NCBI GenBank assembly: GCA_039105265.1
Contig: JAPFFF010000065.1
Location: 620,001-684,000 of the forward strand
Reading direction: 5' to 3'
DNA length: 64,000 bases
DNA from: Tritrichomonas musculus
Taxonomy: Eukaryota > Parabasalia > Tritrichomonadida > Tritrichomonadidae
Below the pieces are notes generated by a model. The model was not told the origin of the DNA. It was given only the letters and a program-made list of their open reading frames with translations, and did no database searches. Of the stretch, positions 1 through 9,224 are shown one piece after another. Every line of letters begins with the position of its first letter. Within the stretch, counting starts at the first letter, position 1. A program made the position numbers and the translations under genes.

Positions 1-1
1 T

Positions 2-2611
2 AAAGATAAATCAGAAGAAGAACTCAATAAAATAGATACATCATTGAAAACAATAACAGTATTCGGTTTTAATTCATCACGATTTGATTCAAACTTATTC
101 AAAGAGCAATTGATTAAAAATCATTGGTCTATCGATAGCGGAATGATTGGAACAGCTACATCATTGAAACAATTCATGTTGAAATCATCAAAGTATCCTA
201 TTCGATTACGATTCATTGACGCACAGGCATTTGTTGCTGGAGGAACACTCAAACAGTTTGGAATCGATTTTGGCGGTATATCTAACAGTTCGAAAGGTGT
301 ATTTCCTTATGAAGCAATCAACAATGAAAATTATAATGAAGTGTTATCAAAGAGTGAACCATTCGCATATGAAGACTTTTACAGTTATCTCAATCAAAAG
401 AATCCATTAACAAAAGCTGATTATGAAGAGTATTTGATTGATTCAAAGAGGTTTGCAACACGTTGGGATTACTTGTTATCATACAATGACAATGATGTTG
501 AAATGATGATTAATCCTATTGACAACCTTATTCAAATGAATGCTGAATATAAAGTTGATTTGATTAGCAATCTTTCATTGTCAAAGAACGCTTCATGTAT
601 CAAATATGCTCTCGCTTACAAAGATTTCAACCCGAAGAATGATTATGAAATCATAAACAAATCAAATACATTTAAACCAACAATGAAATGGTGGATTAAT
701 AAATGTGATAACTATAGAAAGCAAGATGAGAAACACAACAAAATGAATCAAAATCAACGTGATATATCAAAATGTGTTAGTGAAAAAGATTTTGATGCTT
801 TCATGAAATTGTACAATTCAAATGAAACAGGTAAATGTCATTTATGTGGTGAACACTTCACATATGAAAACAAACCAACACTTGACAGAATAGATAACAA
901 CAAAGGACATCAGATTGATAACTGTTTACTTGCTTGTGCTGAATGTAATCGTTTGAGACAAAGAGATGATGACAAGATAACAAGAACCAAAATACAATTG
1001 AAGAAATTCTGCAAGCTCCATCACCTGCCAACACTCATAACTGATGAAAAAGAATACTACAATTTGAGAGAGAATATAACGGGGGGTTTATCAAATGTAC
1101 TTCATCGAGTGAACATTAGAGGTCAAACATTAATCAATAAACTCAAATATGATGCCGTTAATGACAGAATCATTAGCTATGACACTTCAAACATAGTCTC
1201 ACACGTTGCTGGTATTGATTTCAATTCATTGTATCCTTCATCATTCAGTTCAGTAAAACATTCATTTAATCCTTATCACGGAGGAATCATGTACATGCCT
1301 GGTTCATTTATAAAACGCTTTGATGTTTATGATGAAGATGGAAACAAGAATGAAAAGGTATTTAATGCTGCAATGAATATCATTCAATCAAAGAAACGAT
1401 TTGATGCAAACCCTGAGTTTATATTCAAAGCTGAAGTCAAATTGAGATGTCCAAAGAATAAAATCAACGATTTGATTAATTTCCCTCCTGTGTTTAGAAA
1501 TATCAATATAATGAATGATGAGCAAACGATTGGAAGTTATATGTACAAATACATGAAAGACAATAAACTGAATTCAGCAGATAAAGAAACAAGAAAGCTG
1601 ACAATGTTGCTTGATACATGCGGAACATTTATGACGTTCTCGAACTATTATTTATGGTTTTTAATTGACCACGGACTTATTGTTGATGACATTAAGAGCT
1701 TGAGTTTATACGAGGCACATGACGGATTCAATCAATTTGTTTGTGAGTTTATGAAGAAGCGTCAAGATATATTGTCAGGAAAGACAAAAGGCAATGAAAA
1801 GTTTTACAAGATTAGCATGAACGGTTCTTACGGTTATGACGGTATGAATTCAGAGAACTTCAATAAAGTAAGAATTGTTGATAAAAATAAAGCATTTCAA
1901 TTAATTGCCTCCGATACTTATCGTAATGGTTGTAAACTGTCAAATGATTGTTATTTGATACAATCACAACCTCATTCATTCAAATGCAACACATGTCTCC
2001 AGGAATCATTCTGGACATTAGACAATGCGAAATACTGGTATTTGACTTTCCTTTATGACTTTCTTTACAAATGCATTGACATGAATAAGGTTCATTTCAA
2101 CTCGGTTGATACAGATAGTCTGTACATGTCTATCGCTGGTGATATGAATAAACCGATTGACCAGTTGTTTGATTACGTCATCAAAGACAAATCATTTTAT
2201 GATAAACACATTTATAGCTTCATGCCAAACCCTGCAATCAATGATGTATATGATGAGAAAAAGATTCTCGGATGCTGTGTAGAAAAGTTTGGAGCAAATC
2301 AAGTTGCTTTATGCGCTAAGTGTTATACGATTTGGTCAGATGACAAAACAATTTCATTAAAGCTCAAAGGTGTTTCATTGAAGAAGAACAACATCAAATC
2401 AAGTGATTACAAAGATATCATTGAAAAGCAATCAGTAATGAAAGGAAAGAATATAAACCTTCAATTAAATTCACAACTGATGAGTAAAATAACGGTCATC
2501 AAAAATGCTTTAACAGCAGCTCATTCGAAAATGTTGGTATTATCAAATCATTGTTGTTGTCCTTATGTCAATGGTTTCACTGCAAAGGATTATTTCATTG
2601 AAAATCATTAA
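2..2611 (+). CDS. Polinton protein-primed family B DNA polymerase with embedded HNH module (5' end outside window)
   Basis: The reading frame is open from the left window edge, so the N-terminus lies outside. It would replicate the element by protein priming. Visible motifs in order: an exonuclease motif GFNSSRFD (about 65-90), a second exonuclease-type motif around LLSYNDNDVEM (about 470-505), polymerase motif A DFNSLYPS (1217-1240), the SMNGSYG motif near 1815 and motif C DTDS (2108-2119). Between exonuclease and motif A, about 832-975, is a zinc-finger-like HNH segment: CHLCG, then LDRIDNNKGH, then C-x2-CNRLR. This resembles HNH/recombination endonuclease VII folds and is not a standard polymerase part. 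Family assignment is secure; the nuclease reading is inference. Confidence 0.92.
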   Translation, partial: KDKSEEELNKIDTSLKTITVFGFNSSRFDSNLFKEQLIKNHWSIDSGMIGTATSLKQFMLKSSKYPIRLRFIDAQAFVAGGTLKQFGIDFGGISNSSKGVFPYEAINNENYNEVLSKSEPFAYEDFYSYLNQKNPLTKADYEEYLIDSKRFATRWDYLLSYNDNDVEMMINPIDNLIQMNAEYKVDLISNLSLSKNASCIKYALAYKDFNPKNDYEIINKSNTFKPTMKWWINKCDNYRKQDEKHNKMNQNQRDISKCVSEKDFDAFMKLYNSNETGKCHLCGEHFTYENKPTLDRIDNNKGHQIDNCLLACAECNRLRQRDDDKITRTKIQLKKFCKLHHLPTLITDEKEYYNLRENITGGLSNVLHRVNIRGQTLINKLKYDAVNDRIISYDTSNIVSHVAGIDFNSLYPSSFSSVKHSFNPYHGGIMYMPGSFIKRFDVYDEDGNKNEKVFNAAMNIIQSKKRFDANPEFIFKAEVKLRCPKNKINDLINFPPVFRNINIMNDEQTIGSYMYKYMKDNKLNSADKETRKLTMLLDTCGTFMTFSNYYLWFLIDHGLIVDDIKSLSLYEAHDGFNQFVCEFMKKRQDILSGKTKGNEKFYKISMNGSYGYDGMNSENFNKVRIVDKNKAFQLIASDTYRNGCKLSNDCYLIQSQPHSFKCNTCLQESFWTLDNAKYWYLTFLYDFLYKCIDMNKVHFNSVDTDSLYMSIAGDMNKPIDQLFDYVIKDKSFYDKHIYSFMPNPAINDVYDEKKILGCCVEKFGANQVALCAKCYTIWSDDKTISLKLKGVSLKKNNIKSSDYKDIIEKQSVMKGKNINLQLNSQLMSKITVIKNALTAAHSKMLVLSNHCCCPYVNGFTAKDYFIENH

Positions 2612-2768
2612 ATGAATTATCGAGGGTGCAAAATCGCATGGTCGAGGAATCATTAAATGAATCGAGTGGGATATTTTCCCCAGTCGACAAATCATCAATG
2701 AAACATCAATTTATTTTTGTTGTTTTATTTTTTAAATCAATTTTTTATCAGCAATTCAAAAGGCTACA

Positions 2769-3524
2769 ATGTCAGCAACTAACAACCAAACAGCAACAGT
2801 TCAAGCCATCAACAATGATTATGAATATCTTCAATACAATCAACATTTAAGAATCATTCATTCAAAACAAGATGATATGTATCAAATGCAATCAATCATA
2901 ACAGCTTGTCATTCAAATAAACAAGCTAAGCATTGGTTTGAGAACAAATCAACTCGAGAATTACTTGAAAATGGGTCGGTCGGAATTCCGACTAACCAGA
3001 AATTATATGAAAATCGTCCTAATCTTCCAAATGAATTAAAAGGAACTTACATTCATCGATTGCTTGTCAATCATGTTGCTATGTGGGCATCACCAAAATA
3101 CACATGGGACATCATGAAGCTTCTTGACTCACATTTTGAACGTGAAAGACAACAATTAACTGAAACAATCAATGAGCAACGACCACGAATGGTTCCAGTC
3201 AACAGAGAACACGATTATAAGTATTTGATTTGGAAAGAAACAATACCAAACGATAATGATAATATTATTCTTCATTTAGTCCGTCGTCATAAATCTAACT
3301 TTCGACAAATCATCAATCATTACCGTAATGAAGAAGAAAGATGGTATTTCAAAGATAATTTACCAATAGCGATGAGTCCGAACAAAGATATCAAAAATAT
3401 TGTCAAACGTACATTTGGTGCTGATGATTACGATATCAATATGTGTACGATAAGAATTCAAACAAGACATCTAGAACAATTACACACACTCATCGATGAA
3501 TACTTCAATCAATTTCAATCATAA
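2769..3524 (+). CDS. KilA-N domain protein of the Polinton
   Basis: 251 aa with an ATG at 2769, 157 bases after the polymerase stop. The first half carries the KilA-N signature: a KHWFENKSTRELL stretch followed by LKGTYIHRLLVNHVAMWASP, matching the 'GtYvHp.La..iA.WisP' core of this DNA-binding domain of large DNA viruses and phages. The C-terminal half (from about residue 125) is charged, unrecognised and rich in His/Arg. KilA-N proteins are often regulators or DNA-associated factors in viruses; a role in control of the element's genes is inference. Same strand as the polymerase. Confidence 0.82.
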   Translation: MSATNNQTATVQAINNDYEYLQYNQHLRIIHSKQDDMYQMQSIITACHSNKQAKHWFENKSTRELLENGSVGIPTNQKLYENRPNLPNELKGTYIHRLLVNHVAMWASPKYTWDIMKLLDSHFERERQQLTETINEQRPRMVPVNREHDYKYLIWKETIPNDNDNIILHLVRRHKSNFRQIINHYRNEEERWYFKDNLPIAMSPNKDIKNIVKRTFGADDYDINMCTIRIQTRHLEQLHTLIDEYFNQFQS

Positions 3525-3559
3525 ATGAACAAAAATAAAATGAAAATCAATCAATTGGT

Positions 3560-5698
3560 TTACTCTTTGAATACAGATAATGTTCTTTCATCAATGATAC
3601 TTGTAATGATTCCAACAGTCATTCGTTTTATTTTTGATGTTATTGCTGTCTCTCCTGAAAGAACTTTCAGCTTATTGTCTTCATTATCGATAAACACCTC
3701 ATCACCGATTGAATAACATGATGAATCATTAACGCGAACCATATAATCACCATGACTTGCGAATGTGATACATTTATTTTTGTCATCGATTCTGACACAT
3801 ATGCCGACATATTCTTTCCATGTTCCTGATGTCTTTACACTACAAATACAATCAGTTGTATCATCAGCTGTTGATGGTTTCCATTCATCACCAACATGTT
3901 TGTAAACCTTACCTGTCATATACACAGGAGAACCAACAACGAAATCACTAACAGAGTTCATTGATGATTCAATCGGTGAGTAATGTGTGATTGTCGTGTT
4001 TGATGTACCGTACATCACACCCTTATATTTTGCTAAATAACCTCGGGACATGATTTGTCTTGAATATAGTTGTTTATCATCTAATAATTCCTGAGTAACT
4101 GTCCAGGAATATCCACCTATTGGGAAGTTATATGTCAGGGGTCTTCCTGATGATAAATCAACAGTGTCTTCATAATATAGTGGGAATTTGAAATTATCGA
4201 AATACACAGTTCTTTGATGTAATACAAGAACAATGTTGTGAGGATTTCCAGTTGTATCACGGAATAACACCCTTATTTCACAACATAGTGCATATTCACT
4301 TACTATGTATTCCAGTTTAATCAACTTATCTTCAAGTTTTAGATATTGAATTGATATATCCGAGGAACCCTCCTCAATTGGACTGCAATCAATAGCACAC
4401 CTTTTTATTAGTTGTTCTTCTGTTATGACATTTGACTTCAATGCATATTCAGATAAACATTCAGGCATTTGACATTTAAATACAACTTTAGATAATATTA
4501 ATGAAGCTAGATTAGTTATTGGTTTCTCATTTTTTTCGAATATACCATACAATTCATTATAATAAAATCTATCGAAATCAGTAGTTTCAAGTGAATTAGT
4601 TAGTAAATCAGCTGAAGTATAAACATTGTTTGTTAATAATTCATTTAATGAACTCTTCAATGCATACTTACCTTCAGCGACTGTTTTCGTTTCATACTTA
4701 TCTAATTCATTAGCCAATTCATCCTCATCGACAAACTTCTCATCAGCCTGGGCACTAGTATAATACGGTTTCAAGTCAACAGGTTCTGGTATATCACTCT
4801 TCAATGCTAATTCATCTGTTCTGTCTTCATACAAAATTGATATAATATAAACCATCGGTCCTTCACAATATGTTGTTGAATTTTCTAGTAGTAATGTACC
4901 ATCATACTTCCAAAACAAACTGTATTCAGTACCTTCAACATCAATGAAGTTATCACACCAATATCCTAGTGAACTAAAATTACCTGTTGTGAATACATAA
5001 TCATATTCAATATCATTATATCTAAATTTAATGAAACATTTTTCATAAACATGATGACAAATACCGTTTTCTTCTATACTTCTATCAATTTCGAGTTGAT
5101 TTAACTTTGTTATACTTAAATCATTCATTTTACGATACTCGCTTAAGTTTGTAAGCTTTGCATATTCATCAATATTAATCAAATCCATTACTTTAGTTAC
5201 TGCCATGGATGTTAATATATATGATGCTTGTGCTGATAGCGGTTTATCATCATTCATCAATTTCTGTTGAACTTCTTCTGTTGGTTCTTCATTCGGATTC
5301 AATTGCAACTCATTATTTTTGAGTACTTCTGGTATATCTGTCTTCAATGCATACTTATCTAATTCATAAGCCAATTCATCCTCATCGACAAACTTCTCAT
5401 CAGCTTGTGCACTAGTATAATACGCTGTTAAATCAACAGGTTCTGGTATATCACTCTTCAATGCATAATTCGTTAAATCAATTGGTTCAGGTATATCAGT
5501 TGATAAAGCATAATTGTTGATAACATAATCACGCAATCCGTTAACAGCTTCATTCAATTGTTCCTCAGTGATTCCATGACCGTTCGATGAATCACCTTTG
5601 ATAACATAATTATCGACATATCTTTTAATGTATTCGTTAATCAATCCGTCAATGGTATTTGTTTTTGTTATGTGCCCGCTCTGCTCAATCGTAAACAT
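3560..5698 (-). CDS. Fibre-like repeat protein of the Polinton
   Basis: 712 aa, ATG at 5698. The N-terminal half has phage-tail-fibre-like repeats: units built on YALKSDIPEPVDL, a YYTSAQADEKFVDEDEL segment (present twice) and shorter ALKTDIPE variants. The middle has two related beta-rich segments (around FVFTTGNF and EYALCCEIRVLF). The C-terminal ~150 aa (from SRGYLAKYKGVMYGT) form a beta-rich, Gly/Val/Asp-rich domain with YMTGKVYKHVGDEWKP, as seen in attachment or fibre proteins. No signal peptide or membrane segment is visible. A surface or attachment role is inferred from repeat architecture; no precise family is recognised. It is convergent with the 5721 gene, starting 22 bases from it on the opposite strand. 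Confidence 0.7.
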   Translation of the reverse strand: MFTIEQSGHITKTNTIDGLINEYIKRYVDNYVIKGDSSNGHGITEEQLNEAVNGLRDYVINNYALSTDIPEPIDLTNYALKSDIPEPVDLTAYYTSAQADEKFVDEDELAYELDKYALKTDIPEVLKNNELQLNPNEEPTEEVQQKLMNDDKPLSAQASYILTSMAVTKVMDLINIDEYAKLTNLSEYRKMNDLSITKLNQLEIDRSIEENGICHHVYEKCFIKFRYNDIEYDYVFTTGNFSSLGYWCDNFIDVEGTEYSLFWKYDGTLLLENSTTYCEGPMVYIISILYEDRTDELALKSDIPEPVDLKPYYTSAQADEKFVDEDELANELDKYETKTVAEGKYALKSSLNELLTNNVYTSADLLTNSLETTDFDRFYYNELYGIFEKNEKPITNLASLILSKVVFKCQMPECLSEYALKSNVITEEQLIKRCAIDCSPIEEGSSDISIQYLKLEDKLIKLEYIVSEYALCCEIRVLFRDTTGNPHNIVLVLHQRTVYFDNFKFPLYYEDTVDLSSGRPLTYNFPIGGYSWTVTQELLDDKQLYSRQIMSRGYLAKYKGVMYGTSNTTITHYSPIESSMNSVSDFVVGSPVYMTGKVYKHVGDEWKPSTADDTTDCICSVKTSGTWKEYVGICVRIDDKNKCITFASHGDYMVRVNDSSCYSIGDEVFIDNEDNKLKVLSGETAITSKIKRMTVGIITSIIDERTLSVFKE

Positions 5699-5720
5699 TC
5701 AATTTATTAGAAACTAAACA

Positions 5721-8282
5721 ATGTCAAAACAAGATAAAAATAATTCATCTGATAGCTTTGAATTAGATTTGAGCAATATTGATGATGATACTATATTTGA
5801 CAGTGAGGTACCTAAACCTGATGATGATGATTATGAACTAGAGGACCCAATAGATTATTTTAAGAACACGTTTCTCAGTACATACAAACTAGAACACCCC
5901 AATGATTTAATTAATTTGTTGTATCAAATACAAAACAATGAATATACAGGAAGAAGTGTGGGAAAGATTCGTGAAATGAAAGTCAAGTTTCGTCGATTTG
6001 TTTCATTGATGAACAAAATCAATGCAGGTATTAAAAGCAAAGGCAATCAATTCCTTAGTTTAAGAGAGTACACAACAGACAAAAAAAGTCTTGATACAAT
6101 TATCAATTACTTCAATATTGTTGTCAACGATGATTTGAATTATAGTTCTGATGGTTTTCGTTCATCACCCATCAAACCGCCACGAAAGATTCAAACACCA
6201 CAAACCACCAAAGGAAGAAGAAAGAGAACAAGCATACATGAACCAACACCTGACAGTAATAAACGAAGAACACCAAGAAGAAAACGCATAACTCCGAGTG
6301 ATTCTGATGAATTACTGAATACAAGTTTTTTGGAGCAAGATGATTCACTACCATCAATATCATTTAACTTCCCAGAACTAGAAGAAGAGGATGAAGATAA
6401 CCTATCAGCCTTGTTGCTGTCTCCTTATGATTTGGTAGATGATGACATTGAATTGCTCAAGCAATTAGGCTATAATCAACCATGGCTCAATGTACTACCA
6501 AGATGTTATGAAGCATCAAAGAAACCACAAAACAAACTTGATGAACAAGCAAAGGAAAACGTTGATGCATTACATCAAACACTTGAAACTATTAGAGATA
6601 ATATGAAGAGAAACATTGATATAACCAATGAACGAAAATCAATTACAGGTTTATCATCATTCTTCAGAGTGTTTGACACAATCATTAATAAAAAACCTAT
6701 CAAAGGCTCTGATGTCATACAACCAATCAAACCACCATCAATTAAACCAGTCCCATTTGTGAAACCAGATGATGTTGTTAATAATTTTTCAGCATCTAAA
6801 AGAGTCATGACAGACGCAGACGATTTTTCGCAGTCATTTGTTTTCGATAGAGAAGATGGTGATGACCTCAATCAAACATTCACTGAATACGCTCAACAAG
6901 CAAATAAACCAAAGAAGCATGGTAAGTTCATTGATGGTGATAAAGTTGAATTCAATCAAAAAATATTTAAACCTGGAAATCCATTTGCACAAAAAATATC
7001 CGATGATGAAATCAATGCTTTAATTAAAAATGCTAAAGCAGCAACAGTAAGAGGTAAGCGTGAGGACAGAGATGCACCAACCGTTCTTGAAAACATCGAT
7101 AGAGATTTCACAAACCTTAACATTCAATCACCCGCCAAGAGTTCAACATACTATAAACAAAACTTCCTTGATTTAATCATTAATGGTAATTATAGAATCA
7201 AATACATTCCTGCCGCCTCAACCAGAGACCAAGCAACAATATACTGTCATACACATCTCGACCAAGACGGAAAGCCAAAATATCGTTTACTTCCTACAAA
7301 TGGAATGGACCCAAATGGTGAAGCAATAACAGACCTGAACGGAGATAAGATTGATGATATTGTATTAGTTGATAAGAAAGGAGTGCCACAAGTCATAAAC
7401 GGCTATAAACTTGTATTTGCTTCTCCTTATAAGAAAGTATGGAAGACTGTTGTCAAATCAGTAGAAGAAAGGAAAGCTAAACCGTTCAATGTTTGGCTCA
7501 ATGAACAATTCAATAAATCAAAGGATTCTGTAGACTGGGAGAAAGGTGAATATAATATTAATCCAAATGAAACCATCCAGAAATATACAGAATTCTATCA
7601 CAATGAACTCGGTTTGGGTAAGCCAAAAGTCAGCAAACGATTAAGCCCTTCATCATATTGGTCAAGCTATTTCGCAAAGGTTTGGAAAGTCTTCTGGCAA
7701 TTATTCCCACAATTCAAACCATTAACAAGAATCATTTCATACCTTTCAGTTTCAAATGTCATGTTTTGTATTTACTTTGATAACAATGTCAAGAAAGAGA
7801 TTGAAAAAGGTGGTCAGCCAATGAACTACATTCAATGGTTAGCATGGAAGAAAATCAACAAATCAAAGTACAATCAAATGATTGGTAAGCGAATGACAAC
7901 ATTCATTAATAATTTGTCAAAGGTCATCAACTTTGAAAGCGGTGAATTCAATCCTAATAGAAGTGCTTGGGAAGGAATGCCAATCGCTTTCATTCAATCA
8001 ATGGAATCATTGATACTATCATACTTAGTAAATGTCAGTATGAATGACAAGCAGAGACCCCAAAAACTAGCTGAAAAGACTCAATTAGCTGCTGAAATAC
8101 CAACAGAAGAGATAAGAGAAAATAAAGAAGAATATAATCGAATAATCAACAACTTGATTGATAAAATCTATGGTCAACAATGTGGATATCTCGAATATAA
8201 GGAAAAATTAAATGCACAGAAGAAAGACCAATTAAGTAATGTAAACAGATACGATATTGATATATTTCAAGAAGAAGCATGA
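5721..8282 (+). CDS. Large unknown Polinton protein
   Basis: 853 aa, ATG at 5721, diverging from the fibre-like gene with only 22 bases between the starts, so one short region probably serves both promoters. The N-terminal ~450 aa are acidic, Ser/Pro/Arg-rich and look disordered (Asp/Glu runs, a basic GRRKRTS and RRTPRRKR stretch near residues 165-195). The C-terminal half is folded in appearance: DLIINGNYRIKYIPA, then an Asp-rich loop TDLNGDKIDDIVLVD that resembles calcium-binding FG-GAP/EF-type loops, then aromatic helices (YWSSYFAKVWKVFWQLFPQF). I do not recognise the family. A virion or DNA-packaging role is possible from size and context only. Confidence 0.7.
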   Translation: MSKQDKNNSSDSFELDLSNIDDDTIFDSEVPKPDDDDYELEDPIDYFKNTFLSTYKLEHPNDLINLLYQIQNNEYTGRSVGKIREMKVKFRRFVSLMNKINAGIKSKGNQFLSLREYTTDKKSLDTIINYFNIVVNDDLNYSSDGFRSSPIKPPRKIQTPQTTKGRRKRTSIHEPTPDSNKRRTPRRKRITPSDSDELLNTSFLEQDDSLPSISFNFPELEEEDEDNLSALLLSPYDLVDDDIELLKQLGYNQPWLNVLPRCYEASKKPQNKLDEQAKENVDALHQTLETIRDNMKRNIDITNERKSITGLSSFFRVFDTIINKKPIKGSDVIQPIKPPSIKPVPFVKPDDVVNNFSASKRVMTDADDFSQSFVFDREDGDDLNQTFTEYAQQANKPKKHGKFIDGDKVEFNQKIFKPGNPFAQKISDDEINALIKNAKAATVRGKREDRDAPTVLENIDRDFTNLNIQSPAKSSTYYKQNFLDLIINGNYRIKYIPAASTRDQATIYCHTHLDQDGKPKYRLLPTNGMDPNGEAITDLNGDKIDDIVLVDKKGVPQVINGYKLVFASPYKKVWKTVVKSVEERKAKPFNVWLNEQFNKSKDSVDWEKGEYNINPNETIQKYTEFYHNELGLGKPKVSKRLSPSSYWSSYFAKVWKVFWQLFPQFKPLTRIISYLSVSNVMFCIYFDNNVKKEIEKGGQPMNYIQWLAWKKINKSKYNQMIGKRMTTFINNLSKVINFESGEFNPNRSAWEGMPIAFIQSMESLILSYLVNVSMNDKQRPQKLAEKTQLAAEIPTEEIRENKEEYNRIINNLIDKIYGQQCGYLEYKEKLNAQKKDQLSNVNRYDIDIFQEEA

Positions 8283-8335
8283 ATCAGAGAATAAAAATAA
8301 ATGAAATGATATTCATTGAATCATGTTGATTGCTT

Positions 8336-8866
8336 TTATTTTTGTTCACTCATTTTGCGTTTTGGTCTTCGATGTTTGGATGTGTTGAGTCTACGTGTTG
8401 GACTCAAATCAGCATCGAACGGAGTGATTTCAGTTTTATCAAGTGATTCATCGGTGTTTCTCAATTGATTCCAATATCTCGAATCATTCCAAATCATCGA
8501 CGGTGAAGGAGGGTTTGGTTGTTGAATGAATGATGATTTGATTCTGTTGGTTCGTTGTTTAGCTTTTATTGATTCAACTTGTCTTTGTTTTTCTTTGGCA
8601 TATACTTCATATATTGGGTCATCTTGTAATTGCTCAAACAACTTCTCTCTTATTCGAACTCTTCTTTCGAGCGCAGGGTGTTGTTTAAATGTTGGTGGCG
8701 GGCTTCTGATATTCCTGAATTTGCGAGGAATATAATAATCACATGTCGGTGGTGGTCCTTCAGTGATGTTAACGAATTTTGGTGTGTTTGGATAGTATTC
8801 AGGTGGTTTATATGATGAAGGACCAAAAAAAGCTTCAAACACTGGAGGTGAATGATTGTTATTCAT
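8336..8866 (-). CDS. Small proline-rich unknown Polinton protein
   Basis: 176 aa, ATG at 8866, ending about 50 bases from the convergent 853-aa gene. The N-terminal part is Pro/Tyr/Phe-rich (SSYKPPEYYPNTP, GPPPTCDYY, RSPPPTFKQHP), the middle is a charged helix (ERRVRIREKLFEQLQDDP) and the C-terminus is basic (RRLNTSKHRRPKRKMSEQK). It begins just below the stop of the next minus-strand gene (8874), which suggests a compact minus-strand block with the integrase. Function is unknown; a small structural or adaptor protein fits the composition but is not shown. Confidence 0.6.
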   Translation of the reverse strand: MNNNHSPPVFEAFFGPSSYKPPEYYPNTPKFVNITEGPPPTCDYYIPRKFRNIRSPPPTFKQHPALERRVRIREKLFEQLQDDPIYEVYAKEKQRQVESIKAKQRTNRIKSSFIQQPNPPSPSMIWNDSRYWNQLRNTDESLDKTEITPFDADLSPTRRLNTSKHRRPKRKMSEQK

Positions 8867-8873
8867 TTTGAAT

Positions 8874-9224
8874 TCAATAAATTAATAAGCAACTGAATAT
8901 AAATGATTCAGGTTCAATAACGTTTCCTTTCATGTCTGTAAACCATAAATGATATTCTTTTTTTGTGTTATTCAGACACTCATATTTACGGTATTTCGTT
9001 TGTCTTCTGTTGGCAAGCATTATGAAATGGTCGCAGAAAGGCATGAATTCAACTATATCTGAATGAACCATCAAATCACCAACAATATGTTGATTGACAA
9101 CAGCCCCACAATACTGAACAACAATGTACTTCTTGTTGCGACTATAAACGAAATCATCAGGAAGATTAAAATCTTTTGATTGTGTGTGATAGTATCGTTT
9201 TGTGATTGGTTGTTTAGCTTTCAT
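8874..9224 (-). CDS. Small unknown Polinton protein next to the integrase
   Basis: An upstream ATG at 9266 would give 130 aa but would overlap the integrase by 53 bases. The ATG at 9224 (MKAKQPITKRYYH) gives 116 aa with only 11 bases of overlap and is preferred. The core has a conserved-looking pattern: FVYSRNKKYIVVQYCGAVV, HSDIVEFMPFCDHFIML, then KEYHLWFTDMKGN and a hydrophobic end FIFSCLLIY. This looks like a compact beta-rich protein with two central Cys. No family is recognised. Position between integrase and the proline-rich protein suggests co-expression. Confidence 0.6.
   Translation of the reverse strand: MKAKQPITKRYYHTQSKDFNLPDDFVYSRNKKYIVVQYCGAVVNQHIVGDLMVHSDIVEFMPFCDHFIMLANRRQTKYRKYECLNNTKKEYHLWFTDMKGNVIEPESFIFSCLLIY

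Noticed and set aside
832-975. Intein or homing-element reading of the polymerase insert
   Set aside because: No splicing-type Cys/Ser start or His-Asn end is visible, and the insert is too short for an intein; treated as a built-in domain.
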